Positions 1 to 10,900 of a stretch of DNA of 64,000 nt are shown piece after piece. The notes below the pieces were generated by a model. It was not told the origin of the DNA and ran no database searches. It saw only the letters and a list, made by a program, of their open reading frames with translations. Made by a program: the position numbers and the translations under genes. Every line of letters begins with the position of its first letter. Position 1 is the stretch's first letter. Origin of the DNA: Janthinobacterium sp. 64 (GTDB lineage: Bacteria; Pseudomonadota; Gammaproteobacteria; Burkholderiales; Burkholderiaceae_D); NCBI RefSeq assembly GCF_002813325.1, contig NZ_PHUG01000002.1:62001-126000 (forward strand), written 5' to 3'.

Positions 1-1073
1 ATGCCATCGCCCTTGGATATGCCTAGCTGTGCCAGCACGGGCAAGCGGTATAGGATGCCGCCTGCCGGCGGCACCTTGTCCTGCGTCTTGGTGCGCATGC
101 TGCCTGCCGCCGGATTGATGCAGACCTCGGCCGTGAAGGGCTGGTCGTTCTCGCCCATCAGCTTTTGCAGATTGGCCATTTCGTCGCGCTCGGCCTGAAC
201 GGCGGCACTGTCGGCAAACTGGTTGAAATAGCTCGCATAACCTAGCCTCGGGCTGGCGCACCTGGCCTCGAACGTGGGAACAAAGTTCACCTGTACCTGC
301 GCCGTCAGAATCTTGAGCGTCTTGGCGATTTTTTCCTGTAGCGCTGGCGTGGCTAGTTCCTTGTCTTTCGCCGCCTCGGTCAGTTTGGCCAGCGCTGCCG
401 TCTTGGTGTCGAAGTCGGTCTTCAATACGGCGGTGGCCGGCGCTGCCGCTAGCTTGGCCTTGGCCGCTTCCAGGTCTGTCTTGGCCTCGTCGAGGCTTTG
501 GAACAAGGCCTGCAATTCCTTGTCGTTGCGCTTGGCTGCCGGCAGGCCTGCGCGCGCCTCAGCGAGGCTGGTGAAGGTGCGAATAATGACCGCAGGACAG
601 TCCTCGTCCTTGTCCTTGCTTTCCGAGGACACACCTACGCCCGGCACGCCGATCGACGCCTTCGCCAGGTTCAGCGCGATACCGCCAATCGCGCCCATGA
701 CTTCGGCGCTGCGGTCGTCCGCCGTCGTATTGATTGACTTAAACATGCCCGATGGGTGCATCTCGATATTGGCCGACGTGATTTTCAGCTTTGAATTGAG
801 CTTGGTGTAGTCGAAGACATGCTGCTGTTCCCCGTCCGGCACGAACTTGTACTTGACCGCAGCTTCGGCGATGTCGTACGCGAACACGATTTTCTTTTTT
901 ATCAGCTTGCAGGAGGAGGGCACAAACGAGAGTGAGGCCTCTACCGCGGTGGCCGGCAAAGAATAGAGCACTCCGCTCGCAATCTTGTCATCGCCACTAT
1001 CGACCTTGCTGGACTGGATGGTAGTGGTGCAGGAGGCGAGAGGAAAGGCAAGCAGGACAAGCAGCGCGCGCAT
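1..1073 (-). CDS. Outer-membrane-type lipoprotein, C-terminus beyond left edge
   Basis: The minus-strand frame from the ATG at 1073 stays open to the left edge, so the gene is 3'-truncated by the window. The protein begins with a short hydrophobic signal and a lipobox (Leu-Ala-Ser-Cys near residues 12-15), indicating a lipoprotein processed by signal peptidase II. The rest is an Ala/Lys/Glu-rich, partly coiled-coil stretch (about residues 160-240) with no catalytic motif that I recognise. A Gly-rich hydrophobic segment near residues 125-145 could associate with a membrane. The family is unknown to me; the lipoprotein assignment is the supported part. Confidence 0.7.
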   Translation of the reverse strand, partial: MRALLVLLAFPLASCTTTIQSSKVDSGDDKIASGVLYSLPATAVEASLSFVPSSCKLIKKKIVFAYDIAEAAVKYKFVPDGEQQHVFDYTKLNSKLKITSANIEMHPSGMFKSINTTADDRSAEVMGAIGGIALNLAKASIGVPGVGVSSESKDKDEDCPAVIIRTFTSLAEARAGLPAAKRNDKELQALFQSLDEAKTDLEAAKAKLAAAPATAVLKTDFDTKTAALAKLTEAAKDKELATPALQEKIAKTLKILTAQVQVNFVPTFEARCASPRLGYASYFNQFADSAAVQAERDEMANLQKLMGENDQPFTAEVCINPAAGSMRTKTQDKVPPAGGILYRLPVLAQLGISKGDG

Positions 1074-1341
1074 GGGAGCTCCGTCAAATAGGTTGGTTTA
1101 CCAAGTTGCCAACTTGACAGTCTATCGCTTGAAATTCCTTAGATACTCACCCATTATCACTGTTGTAAAAAAGCTCAGTTTGACCCGACTATTTGGCGGA
1201 CAGCTCCCATCCATTCAGAGAAGCAAGAGTGCATCCGGGTCTGGTATGGAAACGCGTAGCTGATTTGCTGCTTCTACCAATTCTTCCTCTAAGGAGATAA
1301 TGCGCAGTTTGAGTGCGCCGTCATGACAAACTGACCGGTCA

Positions 1342-1818
1342 TTACGCTTCGCTTCCAAGCGGATTGACTGTTGGAGCGACGACTGTGAAGCCGTGATGTT
1401 CGAGAACAGCCCGGCACACGGCGAGGAAGGCTGGTACATCCAAGTCGTGTTTGGCATCGTTGACGCGCCAGCCACAGATTTTGAAGTCAGCCGGGCCGAG
1501 GCCGTCGCCGACGTGGTCGACCGTTGGCAGCAGGGCGAAGTCGTGTTTGTAGGTCCGGCCGCCCTCTGCAGAGTCGGCGTTATCGTAGGTGCTTAATAAC
1601 GTCCAGTCGAGCGGCTCGCCGCTATAGGCGTCACACCCAATGCTTGCCCCCACTGCCGCGTGAATAGCGATCCGGTAAGCTTCGCCGATCGCGGTGGCAT
1701 TGCCACGCTTGCGGTCGCGCTTTACATGGGCCTGCGCCTTGTGTACCAGCCAGCGCTGGTAGGCCGTTGGTTCGACGACGCCGACAAGGAAGGTGGGAAG
1801 CGCGTATTTTCTTGGCAC
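1342..1818 (-). CDS. HNH-like hypothetical protein
   Basis: This encodes 158 aa. The start is a GTG preceded by a good Shine-Dalgarno (GGAG, about 6 bases upstream). The N-terminal half is basic and helical (RKYALP...KAQAHVKRDRKR). The second half carries 'CDAYSGEPLDW', then 'VDHVGDG', then 'NDAKHDL'. This order (a Cys-containing turn, Asp-His, and an Asn-Asp-x-Lys-His-Asp segment) is what HNH/His-Me nuclease folds show, with the His of VDH and the Asn of ND as possible active-site residues. Paired zinc-binding cysteines are not evident, so nuclease activity is only a possibility. It stands alone on the minus strand upstream of other accessory genes. Confidence 0.55.
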   Translation of the reverse strand: MPRKYALPTFLVGVVEPTAYQRWLVHKAQAHVKRDRKRGNATAIGEAYRIAIHAAVGASIGCDAYSGEPLDWTLLSTYDNADSAEGGRTYKHDFALLPTVDHVGDGLGPADFKICGWRVNDAKHDLDVPAFLAVCRAVLEHHGFTVVAPTVNPLGSEA

Positions 1819-2075
1819 GGTATCTCCATCATGTTTCTTGAGGACATGATACCCGACTGCCCCGCATAAATATAATGCTGGTTCGGCAACACGGTCCTAA
1901 GGACTGCGCGACCTTGGCCCAGTCCGACTATGCACCAGACCGGATCTGCCATGCATCAAAAAAAGATCCATTTTCGGAATCAAGACTTACCTAAGGGCTC
2001 GATGGCACCTCGTCTGTCGGCGTGGGTAGCCGCAGAGCCATTGGGCAGCACACATTTCGGACCAGATTTAGGACA

Positions 2076-2906
2076 TCAGACCAACTTGAAACCACTCCAA
2101 GCCGCTGCCACGATGCCGACAACCGCGATAGCGACCCCAGCAGGGCGATTCCTTAGCCACGCACTGGCAATCCACCTGACGGGATGGCGCTCGGCAAAAC
2201 GCAGTTCGTCGTAAAGCTCCTTGAAATCCCGAACTTGCATATGCGCTGTGACTGCCATTTCCTCTGCGTCCGAGAGCGCCGCGCGCAGATAGCGAGGTAG
2301 ATCATGCTCGGTGATTGTTTGAGCCCAAGTCGTCACTTCCTTGAGGTTGCCTGCAAGGATGGAACGCGATACGCCAGCGGACTTGTCCTTGTCCGTAAAG
2401 TCAAATTCCAATCCAAACCTTTCATAGAATCGATTTCGTCGGATCCTGTTTTGCGGATCGTCAGCATCACCGGCCAATAGAGTCACTTCCCGCACGGGGG
2501 TATCAGGCCATTGTTTCGCCCATGCTACAATTTCATTCATCAAATAGGTCCCCAGCCACCCTCCCCTCAACCGTGGCGGGTCTACTCTGACATATCCGCC
2601 TGTGCTCAGGCTAGAGGAGGTGATCGAAATACCGTCGAAAACCTTGTCGTAAAAGCCCAGGAATTCGCCATCCGGGATATCGGAAGCAGTTCCGGCGCTT
2701 AGATCCCAATAGAAAACGCTGATCTTGCCGCGATGGACTTCATTGGTGCGTGGATCCCGCTCCAGCTCCTCCTTCCTTTCGACAAGTATCCAGTCGACGC
2801 GCCCAGCATCTGTGGAGTCAGCGACGCGCTTGATCTCAAGCACGCGGACATCAGGCTTCCTGCGAGTTTGTCCATGGCCCTGGGGCCGGAATGATGAAGT
2901 GATCAA
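2076..2906 (-). CDS. GNAT-like acetyltransferase domain protein with C-terminal membrane anchor
   Basis: The protein has up to 276 aa. The central region contains 'RLRGGWLGTYLMNEIVAWA', which fits the acetyl-CoA-binding motif A of GNAT N-acetyltransferases (R/Q-x-x-G-x-G/A followed by a helix). It is followed by a strand and 'NRFYERFGLEFDF', typical of the GNAT C-terminal motif. The last 20 or so residues (AGVAIAVVGIVAAAWSGF) form one transmembrane helix, giving a tail-anchored arrangement that is unusual for the family. The only in-frame start giving the full length is TTG, so the true N-terminus may lie further in. It lies just downstream of the 1251-aa gene on the same strand, so co-transcription is possible. 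The substrate is unknown. Confidence 0.55.
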   Translation of the reverse strand: MITSSFRPQGHGQTRRKPDVRVLEIKRVADSTDAGRVDWILVERKEELERDPRTNEVHRGKISVFYWDLSAGTASDIPDGEFLGFYDKVFDGISITSSSLSTGGYVRVDPPRLRGGWLGTYLMNEIVAWAKQWPDTPVREVTLLAGDADDPQNRIRRNRFYERFGLEFDFTDKDKSAGVSRSILAGNLKEVTTWAQTITEHDLPRYLRAALSDAEEMAVTAHMQVRDFKELYDELRFAERHPVRWIASAWLRNRPAGVAIAVVGIVAAAWSGFKLV

Positions 2907-3045
2907 GGTTATTCCAAAAAAGTTGTTTCCATCAACGCCCGACCGCTAAAAATCGATCCACGCAGCCGTGAGATTCAGTTTCAGTTGAAAGTTGACGCGG
3001 CCAGCGGCCGCAAAGCGTCATCGCAAGCGGCTGCCTGTATCGGCT

Positions 3046-6000
3046 TTACCTCTTCAACTTGCTCTTTTCCGCCTCGACGTCCGCCCGCTCCGCACTTCGA
3101 GTCCAATCCTCGGAGATTGCTGTCAGCATCGCTGATGTTCGGCGGTACTTCAGCGTCGCGTCTGCCCATGCTTTGTAACGCGTCGCAAGCTGGTACTCCT
3201 GCTCTCCGCCCTCGTTGATGCCCTTACTATATGCGCCACGCTTATTGAAGCACTCGATCATAAGTCCACTTTCGATCTGCACAGACGCCTCCGCTTCGAT
3301 CACTTTGCATACTGCTGAAGGAGGCCAGAAGTGTTCGTCGACGTCTTGAGGAGCATAAGCCAGAACGAAACCAATCCGGTTATCCCCAATATCAACGAGA
3401 TCCTTGGCTGCAGCCAGAACTCTTACAGTCTTCACCCAATCGGATAGCATATTCGCGTCGATCTTCCCGTCAAGCAAACCAGGCACAATCTTGAATTCCG
3501 AAAGCAAGTCGTACGATGTATTTGCCCGCGCCTTCGCCTCCTCAGTGAGAATTTGATCGGCGGGCGCGCTTTTGCCCCTGAAAACATGGGACAGCACATC
3601 GACGAACATCTCAGGGTCTGATGCCAACAAATCGTAGATGACCAATGGTTCTCGCTCTTGACGCAACAGTGGCAAGTAGGCGTATTCCGCATTGGCGATC
3701 TGCCTCTTTTCGACATCACTGCGCGTTCGCAGTTCCTTCAATGCCAGCCCGATGTAATAGGGAAGCATGTTCCCCATGCGCTCGAATCCCTCGGCCGCCT
3801 GGCCAACACCCGAGGCAAGCATGTCCATCAGCAGGCCCGACGGTACGTCTTTACTTCTCCTCTGCATCCAGCCCAGTACTTCAATGTCCCGACCAACGCT
3901 TCGGTATTGGTCGATCGCAAACAGAAGATCGTCCACGGATCCTTCGATGGGCAACATGCTCAGGTGATGCCAATATTGTTCCCGCACCTCGCCGCCGAGG
4001 ACTTCGACATAGGCCCAAGTCTCCCGAGTGCTTGGCCAACCTAGTAGGAGTTTGGCCTTTGCCGTGTTATCCGGGACTTGCGACAGAACACGATCCTGGA
4101 AGCGGTTCATCCATTGGTCGCCGAATCTGTTGAAACCATGTGTCGAGACGTAATATGCAAGGCTCGGTGGTGCGTTAGGGTCCAGAGCACCCTCCATCAA
4201 CTCGAACATTTGCTCGAGTGAACACGGAATCTGACCCAAGGTTTGGCCGAGAAGTTCCGGCAATTTAACCATCTTCGCGAGCTTCAGAATGCCAGGCACG
4301 CCGTCTCGCCCAAGCACGCGCTGGAGGACGTCCTTGCGCAAGTTTTGTGAGTCGTCGAGCACTTCTGCACCCGGGATGTATTTGCCAACATGCGGCGTCC
4401 AGTCATCAAAAGCATGGCGGTCAGACACAAGAGGATCGGTAGGACGATGACGTTCGACCAGATCTTTCATAGCGGCAAGCTCCTCGCCTCTCAACGCCCA
4501 GTCAGAACCACCGAAGTATTCATTGCGCGTCGCCTCATCTTTGAGGGCATGCCAAATCGCATTGCCTTCAGCAACACTGTGTGCAACGAGATAGCTGTCG
4601 ATGTGGGCGAGCACCTTCGCCCGATTTAACGGCTGTAATTTGCCGATCTTGTTGACAAAGGTTCCTAGACGGTCCTCGTCGTCGCCAGCTGCGGCAAGCG
4701 CTCGCTCGACGACCGCGGTTTCAAAGTCCCACACCAATCCGTAAGTAATCTCTTCGAGCTTTTCCGGCGCCAGGTCGCGTAGCTTTGGATGCTGGGTAGG
4801 AGTGGTCGAGTCCATACTTGAGGGTAGAAGCTTTTTTAGCAGTTGCCACCCGACCTCGGGACATTCCGCCAAGACTGCATCAAGGCATGCGATGCGCTGA
4901 GGCTGCAATGCATATGTGTTGGGCGCCCACCCCAATAAAATGTCGCGCAGGCTGTTGATGGGTCGGTTGACGTGATTCGATTCCGGTTCCGGATCCAGTT
5001 GTCCAAGCTTGGCCAAGACCACTGCGGCACGGTTTAGATATCGGGGGTCCCAGGCTATAGTCTCCAACGCCCAAAGAAAACGTACATGTGGACTAGACGG
5101 GCCGAAAAAGTGCTTTTCCTCTGACTCAAAGATCTGTGCCAACTGCTCCGGGGCGCCCGCGAGCATAGACTCGAGGGCCTGCAAAAAAGGGTTTGGGGCG
5201 GCCTCCGCGATCAACGCGGTCTGGTCGCCAAGGCGTACTATCGAATGGTGCAGTCTCCCCCATTCGGGCAACGCATTAATCACATCGTCGACGTACCTCT
5301 GCGGCGACTTACCCTTGACGTGCAGGTCTGCCACCTCATGCATTGACGCGATGATCAGCAGTGTTAACGCAAGACCATCGCGTAACCATTGACTGTAGTC
5401 TGACGACGCAAGTCTAGCCTGATTGAATTTTTGCTCTCGAGACGGCTGTTCGGGCTGTGTGCCGAAGACCTTGACGATGGCATCGCGTAGCCGCGTCAGG
5501 TCGTCATCGGTAAGCTGCCGGCCGTAGAAATAGAAGGCGTCCACCGGTGCGCGGACCTGCCACACCTCAGCCTCTCTGTCGACAGGGCGATCTGGCATGC
5601 CGAGCGTGGGCATTAGGATCCCCTCAAGCATGCCATAGGTGGCATAGCCGCCAAGTTCTTTGAGCACATCGCAGTCGGCGGGGACGTCGCTAGACCAACC
5701 ACCGGCGAGAAGCGCTGGTTTAAGTGCAGTCGCATGCCCCACCCATACGGGATCGGCAACGGGCGCATTTTTGATCAGGCGTTTCAGGATAGTCAGGCTG
5801 CGTCCACAGCGATGTGCCAGCTCGTATCCCTGCCCATGATCAAGACCCATATCGATGAAGCCGGGCACCATGCCTGAAGCCGTCGGCCGTTTTAGCACGG
5901 GGCCGCGCCTGGCCTGTGCGCCCGTTGCAGCGGACAACGTGGGGCAATTCTTGGAGAGCATTCCTGCTAGTGATTCGGCAGTGCCCGTAGCGATGAAGGC

Positions 6001-6801
6001 CATATTGGATTTCATCGCTAAGAAGCGGGCGGCGGCATCGGTGCGAACGATCAACGTCCTGGACTCCAGCGATTCACGCACGCTAGGCTCCGCACGGCGG
6101 ATCGCCGCAACCGCAAAAGCTATAACTTCCTCGGACGTCTCGGCGCCAAGCATGAAGGATTCGGGTTGCCCGAGAAGTTTGGCAATCAGCGCGTCGGCCT
6201 CCTGCTGTCTATCAGCGATGACAAGTTTCTCACTGAGCTGCGGCTTATACTGTGTACTGAATTCCTCCCAATACTCGTCGGTGCTCAAGGCATCATGTTT
6301 CGGAGCTAACTTAAGGACATCACGAGCGTAACGAGCAGCAATGGCCGGATGATCGTCGAGCCAGTGGACCAACGACGAACCGTCAAGGTATCGGACATCC
6401 TTCCACTTCCCTTCGTTACGGCGCTCATCCTCCCATTCGGGGATCTTTTTAGCGGGCGTGTCCCAACATTCCAGATTGACTAGGACGAGCGTATTCTCGG
6501 CCATCTCGGCATCCGAGGTTTGGCCGGTCCGCTTGTTATAGTCATTGTCGGCCTTCTTAGCACCAGGACCGGTACCAAATTCCCATTTGGACTTACCCTC
6601 TGGAACGAGGCCCTTCGCCATTTCCGTTTCCAGGTCGCCATCCCACCCGCGAACCTGACTGGCCTCGCCATTTGGGAAGCGAAATCGCGACGCATCGACG
6701 ATCGTAGCGCGGATCAGGTCTGACACCATGGCCGGCAACTTCTCGCGAGCGTTCAGGAGGCTTGCCCAATTATCTAGGGCGATTGTGTCGATCCATTGCA
6801 T
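3046..6801 (-). CDS. Giant (1251 aa) uncharacterised protein with N-terminal nuclease-like domain; defence candidate
   Basis: ATG start with an AGAGAG Shine-Dalgarno. Residues about 40-170 form a compact alpha/beta region with 'RGWDGDLETE' (51-60), 'GKSKWEFGTG' (69-78) and 'KADNDYNKR' (83-91). This Asp...Glu...Lys spacing resembles PD-(D/E)xK nuclease domains seen at the N-termini of large bacterial defence proteins, though I cannot name the family. Residues about 195-330 look like a degenerate nucleotide-binding segment: alternating strands and helices ('ESFMLGAETSEEVIAFAV', 'SRTLIVRTDAAARF') without a Walker A lysine. The rest is helical, repeat-like and Trp-rich, suggesting a sensor solenoid. 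There is no signal peptide, so it is probably cytoplasmic. The neighbours (GNAT-like protein, second giant protein, IS remnants) fit an accessory defence island. Function is inferred. Confidence 0.6.
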   Translation of the reverse strand: MQWIDTIALDNWASLLNAREKLPAMVSDLIRATIVDASRFRFPNGEASQVRGWDGDLETEMAKGLVPEGKSKWEFGTGPGAKKADNDYNKRTGQTSDAEMAENTLVLVNLECWDTPAKKIPEWEDERRNEGKWKDVRYLDGSSLVHWLDDHPAIAARYARDVLKLAPKHDALSTDEYWEEFSTQYKPQLSEKLVIADRQQEADALIAKLLGQPESFMLGAETSEEVIAFAVAAIRRAEPSVRESLESRTLIVRTDAAARFLAMKSNMAFIATGTAESLAGMLSKNCPTLSAATGAQARRGPVLKRPTASGMVPGFIDMGLDHGQGYELAHRCGRSLTILKRLIKNAPVADPVWVGHATALKPALLAGGWSSDVPADCDVLKELGGYATYGMLEGILMPTLGMPDRPVDREAEVWQVRAPVDAFYFYGRQLTDDDLTRLRDAIVKVFGTQPEQPSREQKFNQARLASSDYSQWLRDGLALTLLIIASMHEVADLHVKGKSPQRYVDDVINALPEWGRLHHSIVRLGDQTALIAEAAPNPFLQALESMLAGAPEQLAQIFESEEKHFFGPSSPHVRFLWALETIAWDPRYLNRAAVVLAKLGQLDPEPESNHVNRPINSLRDILLGWAPNTYALQPQRIACLDAVLAECPEVGWQLLKKLLPSSMDSTTPTQHPKLRDLAPEKLEEITYGLVWDFETAVVERALAAAGDDEDRLGTFVNKIGKLQPLNRAKVLAHIDSYLVAHSVAEGNAIWHALKDEATRNEYFGGSDWALRGEELAAMKDLVERHRPTDPLVSDRHAFDDWTPHVGKYIPGAEVLDDSQNLRKDVLQRVLGRDGVPGILKLAKMVKLPELLGQTLGQIPCSLEQMFELMEGALDPNAPPSLAYYVSTHGFNRFGDQWMNRFQDRVLSQVPDNTAKAKLLLGWPSTRETWAYVEVLGGEVREQYWHHLSMLPIEGSVDDLLFAIDQYRSVGRDIEVLGWMQRRSKDVPSGLLMDMLASGVGQAAEGFERMGNMLPYYIGLALKELRTRSDVEKRQIANAEYAYLPLLRQEREPLVIYDLLASDPEMFVDVLSHVFRGKSAPADQILTEEAKARANTSYDLLSEFKIVPGLLDGKIDANMLSDWVKTVRVLAAAKDLVDIGDNRIGFVLAYAPQDVDEHFWPPSAVCKVIEAEASVQIESGLMIECFNKRGAYSKGINEGGEQEYQLATRYKAWADATLKYRRTSAMLTAISEDWTRSAERADVEAEKSKLKR

Positions 6802-6959
6802 GCCGCTCTCTCTTCTCTTATGGCGCGTAGCGCCTTCGATATTAATTGATTAACGCGCGTTGAGAACTCTGAATCCACCTCGATGCGTCAGCCACTTATT
6901 TGACCGCGCAATCGTACACCGTCGATGTTCTCTGCAACAGAGTTTTCTATGACTTGAAT

Positions 6960-7419
6960 CGCCATCTTTAGCTTAGGCCCTCTTGAGTCATGGTTTTAAA
7001 GCGATGAAAAACCGATCGATCGTGTTAGGGGCCAGTGTGTCCTTCCAATCTCGTAGCGGCCTGATTGGACGACGAAATTGGGTTTGACCTGTCTATCGCC
7101 CCTACCCTGCACAGACTCCTCCCGCGCTCTAGCAAAAGCTGACCTCCCCTACCTAAAACTGCCAGCCATGGATTGCATATCCAACCGAGGCAACAGCGGA
7201 ACTCCTGCTTTTGCGCGCGATAGCGGCACAGTTGGCTACGATAGACTAGGCCGTCTTCTGCTTCGTGCGCTCGGCCAGATCGGGGACTTTGCATGCTGGC
7301 GGTGGAGTTGCGATCACGGCTGACGCGACATGGCACCTGACGGTGTCACGCAAAAACAGAAGTTTGCCATGGCCGCTTAAGCTCTACTTTTAGAGCCCTC
7401 TAAAAATGGGGGGATTACC
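6960..7419 (+). repeat. Dispersed repeat copy R1 with IS3-type terminal end
   Basis: First of five same-orientation copies of one repeat (others near 27140, 56190, 58975 and 59565). It shares the left block around 'CGATCGTGTTAGGGGCC', the middle block around 'CGCGATAGCGGCACAGTT' and a right block around 'GCGCTCGGCCAGATCGGGGA'. Its last 90 bases match the right end of the IS3-type element at 11817, ending in GGGGGGATTACC at 7419. The right half aligns collinearly by eye with the 3' end of that element's transposase gene but carries no intact frame. It abuts an IS630 fragment exactly at the IS3 terminus. Confidence 0.7.
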
Positions 7420-7682
7420 TTGAGCCGCACGACGCCCAACGCGCGTAGGGCGCGACGAATCGTTGCTGCGCACACGCGCAGACCGCAGCGGTGATGCAGC
7501 TCGTCGGCAATTTCCTGCAAGCTGGCCTGGGCGCGCTCCTGCACAATTTCGTGCAAAACTGCGATTTGCTCAGGCTTCAACGCTGGTGGTCTGCCGCCGG
7601 CACAGCTTGACGGCTCAGTGCCGTCGAGTGGATGTGTCGTTGCTATGGCATGCTCCCTCCACATCGAGATAACATGCCACAA
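7420..7682 (-). pseudogene. IS630-family transposase, N-terminal helix-turn-helix fragment
   Basis: The minus-strand frame encodes 'GGRPPALKPEQIAVLHEIV' and 'SLQEIADELHHRCGLRV', then 'TIRRALRALGVVRLK'. This is the tandem helix-turn-helix DNA-binding region of IS630/Tc1-type transposases. The coding sequence is cut at 7419/7420, where the terminal inverted repeat of an IS3-type element begins; the last residues of the open frame are encoded by that IS end. The catalytic DDE part is missing here. A separate IS630 catalytic fragment lies at 14648-14923, but I cannot tell whether both come from the same original element. Confidence 0.65.
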
Positions 7683-7930
7683 CTTCGTTGTTGATTTTGT
7701 CTACGCGCTCTAAGTTATAACTTGAAAAAGCCCATGCTGATGCAAATCCCATAGGAATTACATGATAACTTGATAATTTTTCAGCTGAGCTAACAGTTGA
7801 TAGACTTCGCCTGCTCAGCGTCCCGGCACTCATCGTTGAATTGCTTACAAATGTGGTGAAAAAAAGGAACGAGGGAAGTCTCGCTCGTAGGCATCTAAAC
7901 TAGTGTGTTCGTTTGCCGGACTACAACATA

Positions 7931-10900
7931 TCAGGCTTTTCCCTGGTCCGGATGGCCCTCATCCGGCGTCGCCGCCGATGGGGGCAAAAAATGCAAATTG
8001 ATTAGAAGGTGATAGAAAACAATGTCTTTGCGGTCCCGCCGACGGGTTTCCGTTCCCAACCAAATGTGGTCGGTGTCGCATAAAGCTTTCACGCCACCGA
8101 ACGAATCCCCGGCGACTGTATAGCCAGCGTATTGATGTTTCGAAACGTAAGGACCATATCCGGTAACGAGCTCGGAGAAATTTTCAACATCACAGTATCC
8201 AACCATGAATACTGGACTCAGGGACTCGGCGTCATAACCCGCAATCTTGTTTAGATGCTGAGAAATAACCGTCGTGTCGAGTGAGAATAGGCGGAACGCT
8301 TCGAGTATCGCGAGCCGCGTATTGTCGCTTGAGGTGATAAAGCCGTCGATCTCACCTGGGTTTTTACCGCTCGCTGATTGACCTCCTCGTTTTTGATCTC
8401 TAAAGCCTACCCGCGCTTGCGACATCCTAAGATCAAACAATGAGGTAAACCAATCATTGATCCAATCTTCCAATATTATCCGGTACGTCGTTTTTCCTTT
8501 TGCATTGTCTTCGACTTGTAAATTACGTTTACGCAGCACAAGTTCGCGAGCTACCGCCAGTACCGCGTCCTTTAGGTATTCGTGTGGTGGCTGGCCTTTG
8601 CTGACAATTTCGACGTAGGTTTCAAAATTTTTGGAAATAACCTGCCCGTAGTGTTTCTGGAGCTGCAGAGTTGAGCGCTGAGATCCCTCATTTAACAGCT
8701 GAATCAGGTCTTTCATGGAAGGCTGATCCGCCTCCATTTTGACGAGTTCAGAGATCAAGTCATCAATGCCCAAGTCATCAGGTGTCAACTGATTTAGCTG
8801 CTGATAACGTGCCAGTACCTTTCGCACAGTGAAGGAATCACGACGGGCTATAAGCGCGCTGCAATAGGGTTTAAGAATCTGAAGCCGCGTATGCTGTTCA
8901 ACAGAAAGCCTCATCCAAAAACTTTCGATATCTGGAGCACCGATCAGCCGGTATGCGTCCAGAATAGTGGCCACCCAGATTTCGCTCATCTGCTCAGGCT
9001 CTATGCTTCCTGCACGATCAAGGAAGTAGGCTAAAGCGTGCTGAAGACGGGTTTTGTCTTTGTCCAACGCGTACAATTTTAGGTGTCCGTAAAATAATAC
9101 GAAACCATGGTGATCGCGCTTGGTTTGCCGGTAGAGGGCATCCATGAACCGGATGCTCTTTGCGGGATCAGCATCACTGAAGGCCATAGCGATTATTTGT
9201 CGTCTGAAATGCTCACACTCCTCGTAGTGCCTGCGATCAGGGGACTGTCCAAACGATCCTGTCCGCTCGTGCGGAATAGGCAAGTCATCAGCCACTTGCT
9301 GAAAGTTGGCTGGATCTGATTTATGCGCTTCATAAAACTCCAAAAGCTGCCATTTGTACTCGTAGCTTTGCCAGACTTTGCGAATGTGAACGACTTTCTG
9401 ATTGCTTGAGTTAGCAAATCGCTCCTCAGCGAGGATCTCTTTCGCTGACGCCAATAATCGAGCAGCAGTTGCAGTTCTCCCCGCATCACATGCGGATGTG
9501 AACGCTTGCTCTAATCTCGTCAGACCCAGGTCATCACTTGCGTATGATTGGCGAACGTCGATCGCTTCATGCAGATGTCGTGCGCGGGCGATGACGGTAC
9601 ACCTCTCCAATAAAACGAACAGATGATCCAGCGGAATAGATGGTACACACCGAACAACGAACTCTTCATACAGCTCATCGCGAAATGCATTGGTGTAAGA
9701 GCAGAACTGCTCCCAAAGGTCGTATTTGTCCGACCCTGGCATTTCCCCAAAGAGATGGACAAATTGCTTTCGAGGGCCAAACCCACAGGAGCGTACAATC
9801 TCTTGCACCCTCGTCGCCACAACATGCAACGGTTCGATAAACGATGGCAGTCTGCCAAGACACATCAGGACCTGAAGATATTGGCGTACCGCTGAAGCCA
9901 CCTCAAATGGATGCGGCCTGTCATAAGCAAGATTCTGCTTCCATTCATCACATCTGTTGGACAAAGTTAGAAGTGAACTCGGCCCCGCGTCAACAATGAG
10001 TTTTCCCCACGGCAAGGTGGCAAAGAATGGACTGGGCTCCAGGCTACCCAATCCTTCCAAGTTTGCCGCGAACTCTGCCCCGTAATGAGCCAGAATTGAT
10101 CCACGCAATGCTCGGCATGTTGCTCCGGTTGGATCGATGCCTGAACTCTCCAGACGATCGATAAGCCAGAATCCCAATGGATATTTGTAGTGCTGATGTG
10201 ACTGTTCGTACCGCGAATTTTCCATCCGTTTGGGGAGCTCCATAAACGCCTGAGCCAACTGGACAACCTGCTGATGCCCAAGGGCGTCTACGAGGTTCAA
10301 CAAGAACCGGTATTCGAACCCTCTAGAGAAATCGGGAGACCTGAACGCGCATTGGGCGCCCAGCATTCCCAAAATGGATAGGAGGCGAGAAATAAAATCG
10401 GGCTCTTTTTCAACAGAACGAATGTACTCTCGGCACACCAGCTGTTGATACCCGTCTTCCAGATTTTGAACATATGACGTATCGCGACTCTGCGAATATT
10501 CAAAGGTCTTTTTGGCGAGATAGTAGAACGCCACGTCGCAGGTCTCCGAGCGAGCGAGCAGCAACACTATGTAGTTCGAGTACTCGTAGTTGGGCAGGAC
10601 GATAAACAGTATGTATTTGAGGATTGGCCGACTGTCAGCAAGCTTCACCAAGTCCTCAGTGAAACCTGAGGAAATAACTTGCTGCCCCTGGATTCGAATA
10701 CTGGCATCGACCACGCTGGACAACAGCCAACTGTAAAAGAGTTCACGGCACCCACGCGGTCTTGAACGATGAAGATTAATAACGAATTCGAGATTGTTTG
10801 ATGCATCACTTACCGTCGGAGGGTAAACATCTTCGAGCAAACTCAGCGTCGGCATAGAAGACTCCGTCGTTCGGGTGGAGCCTAACCTGCCGCCTTGGTC

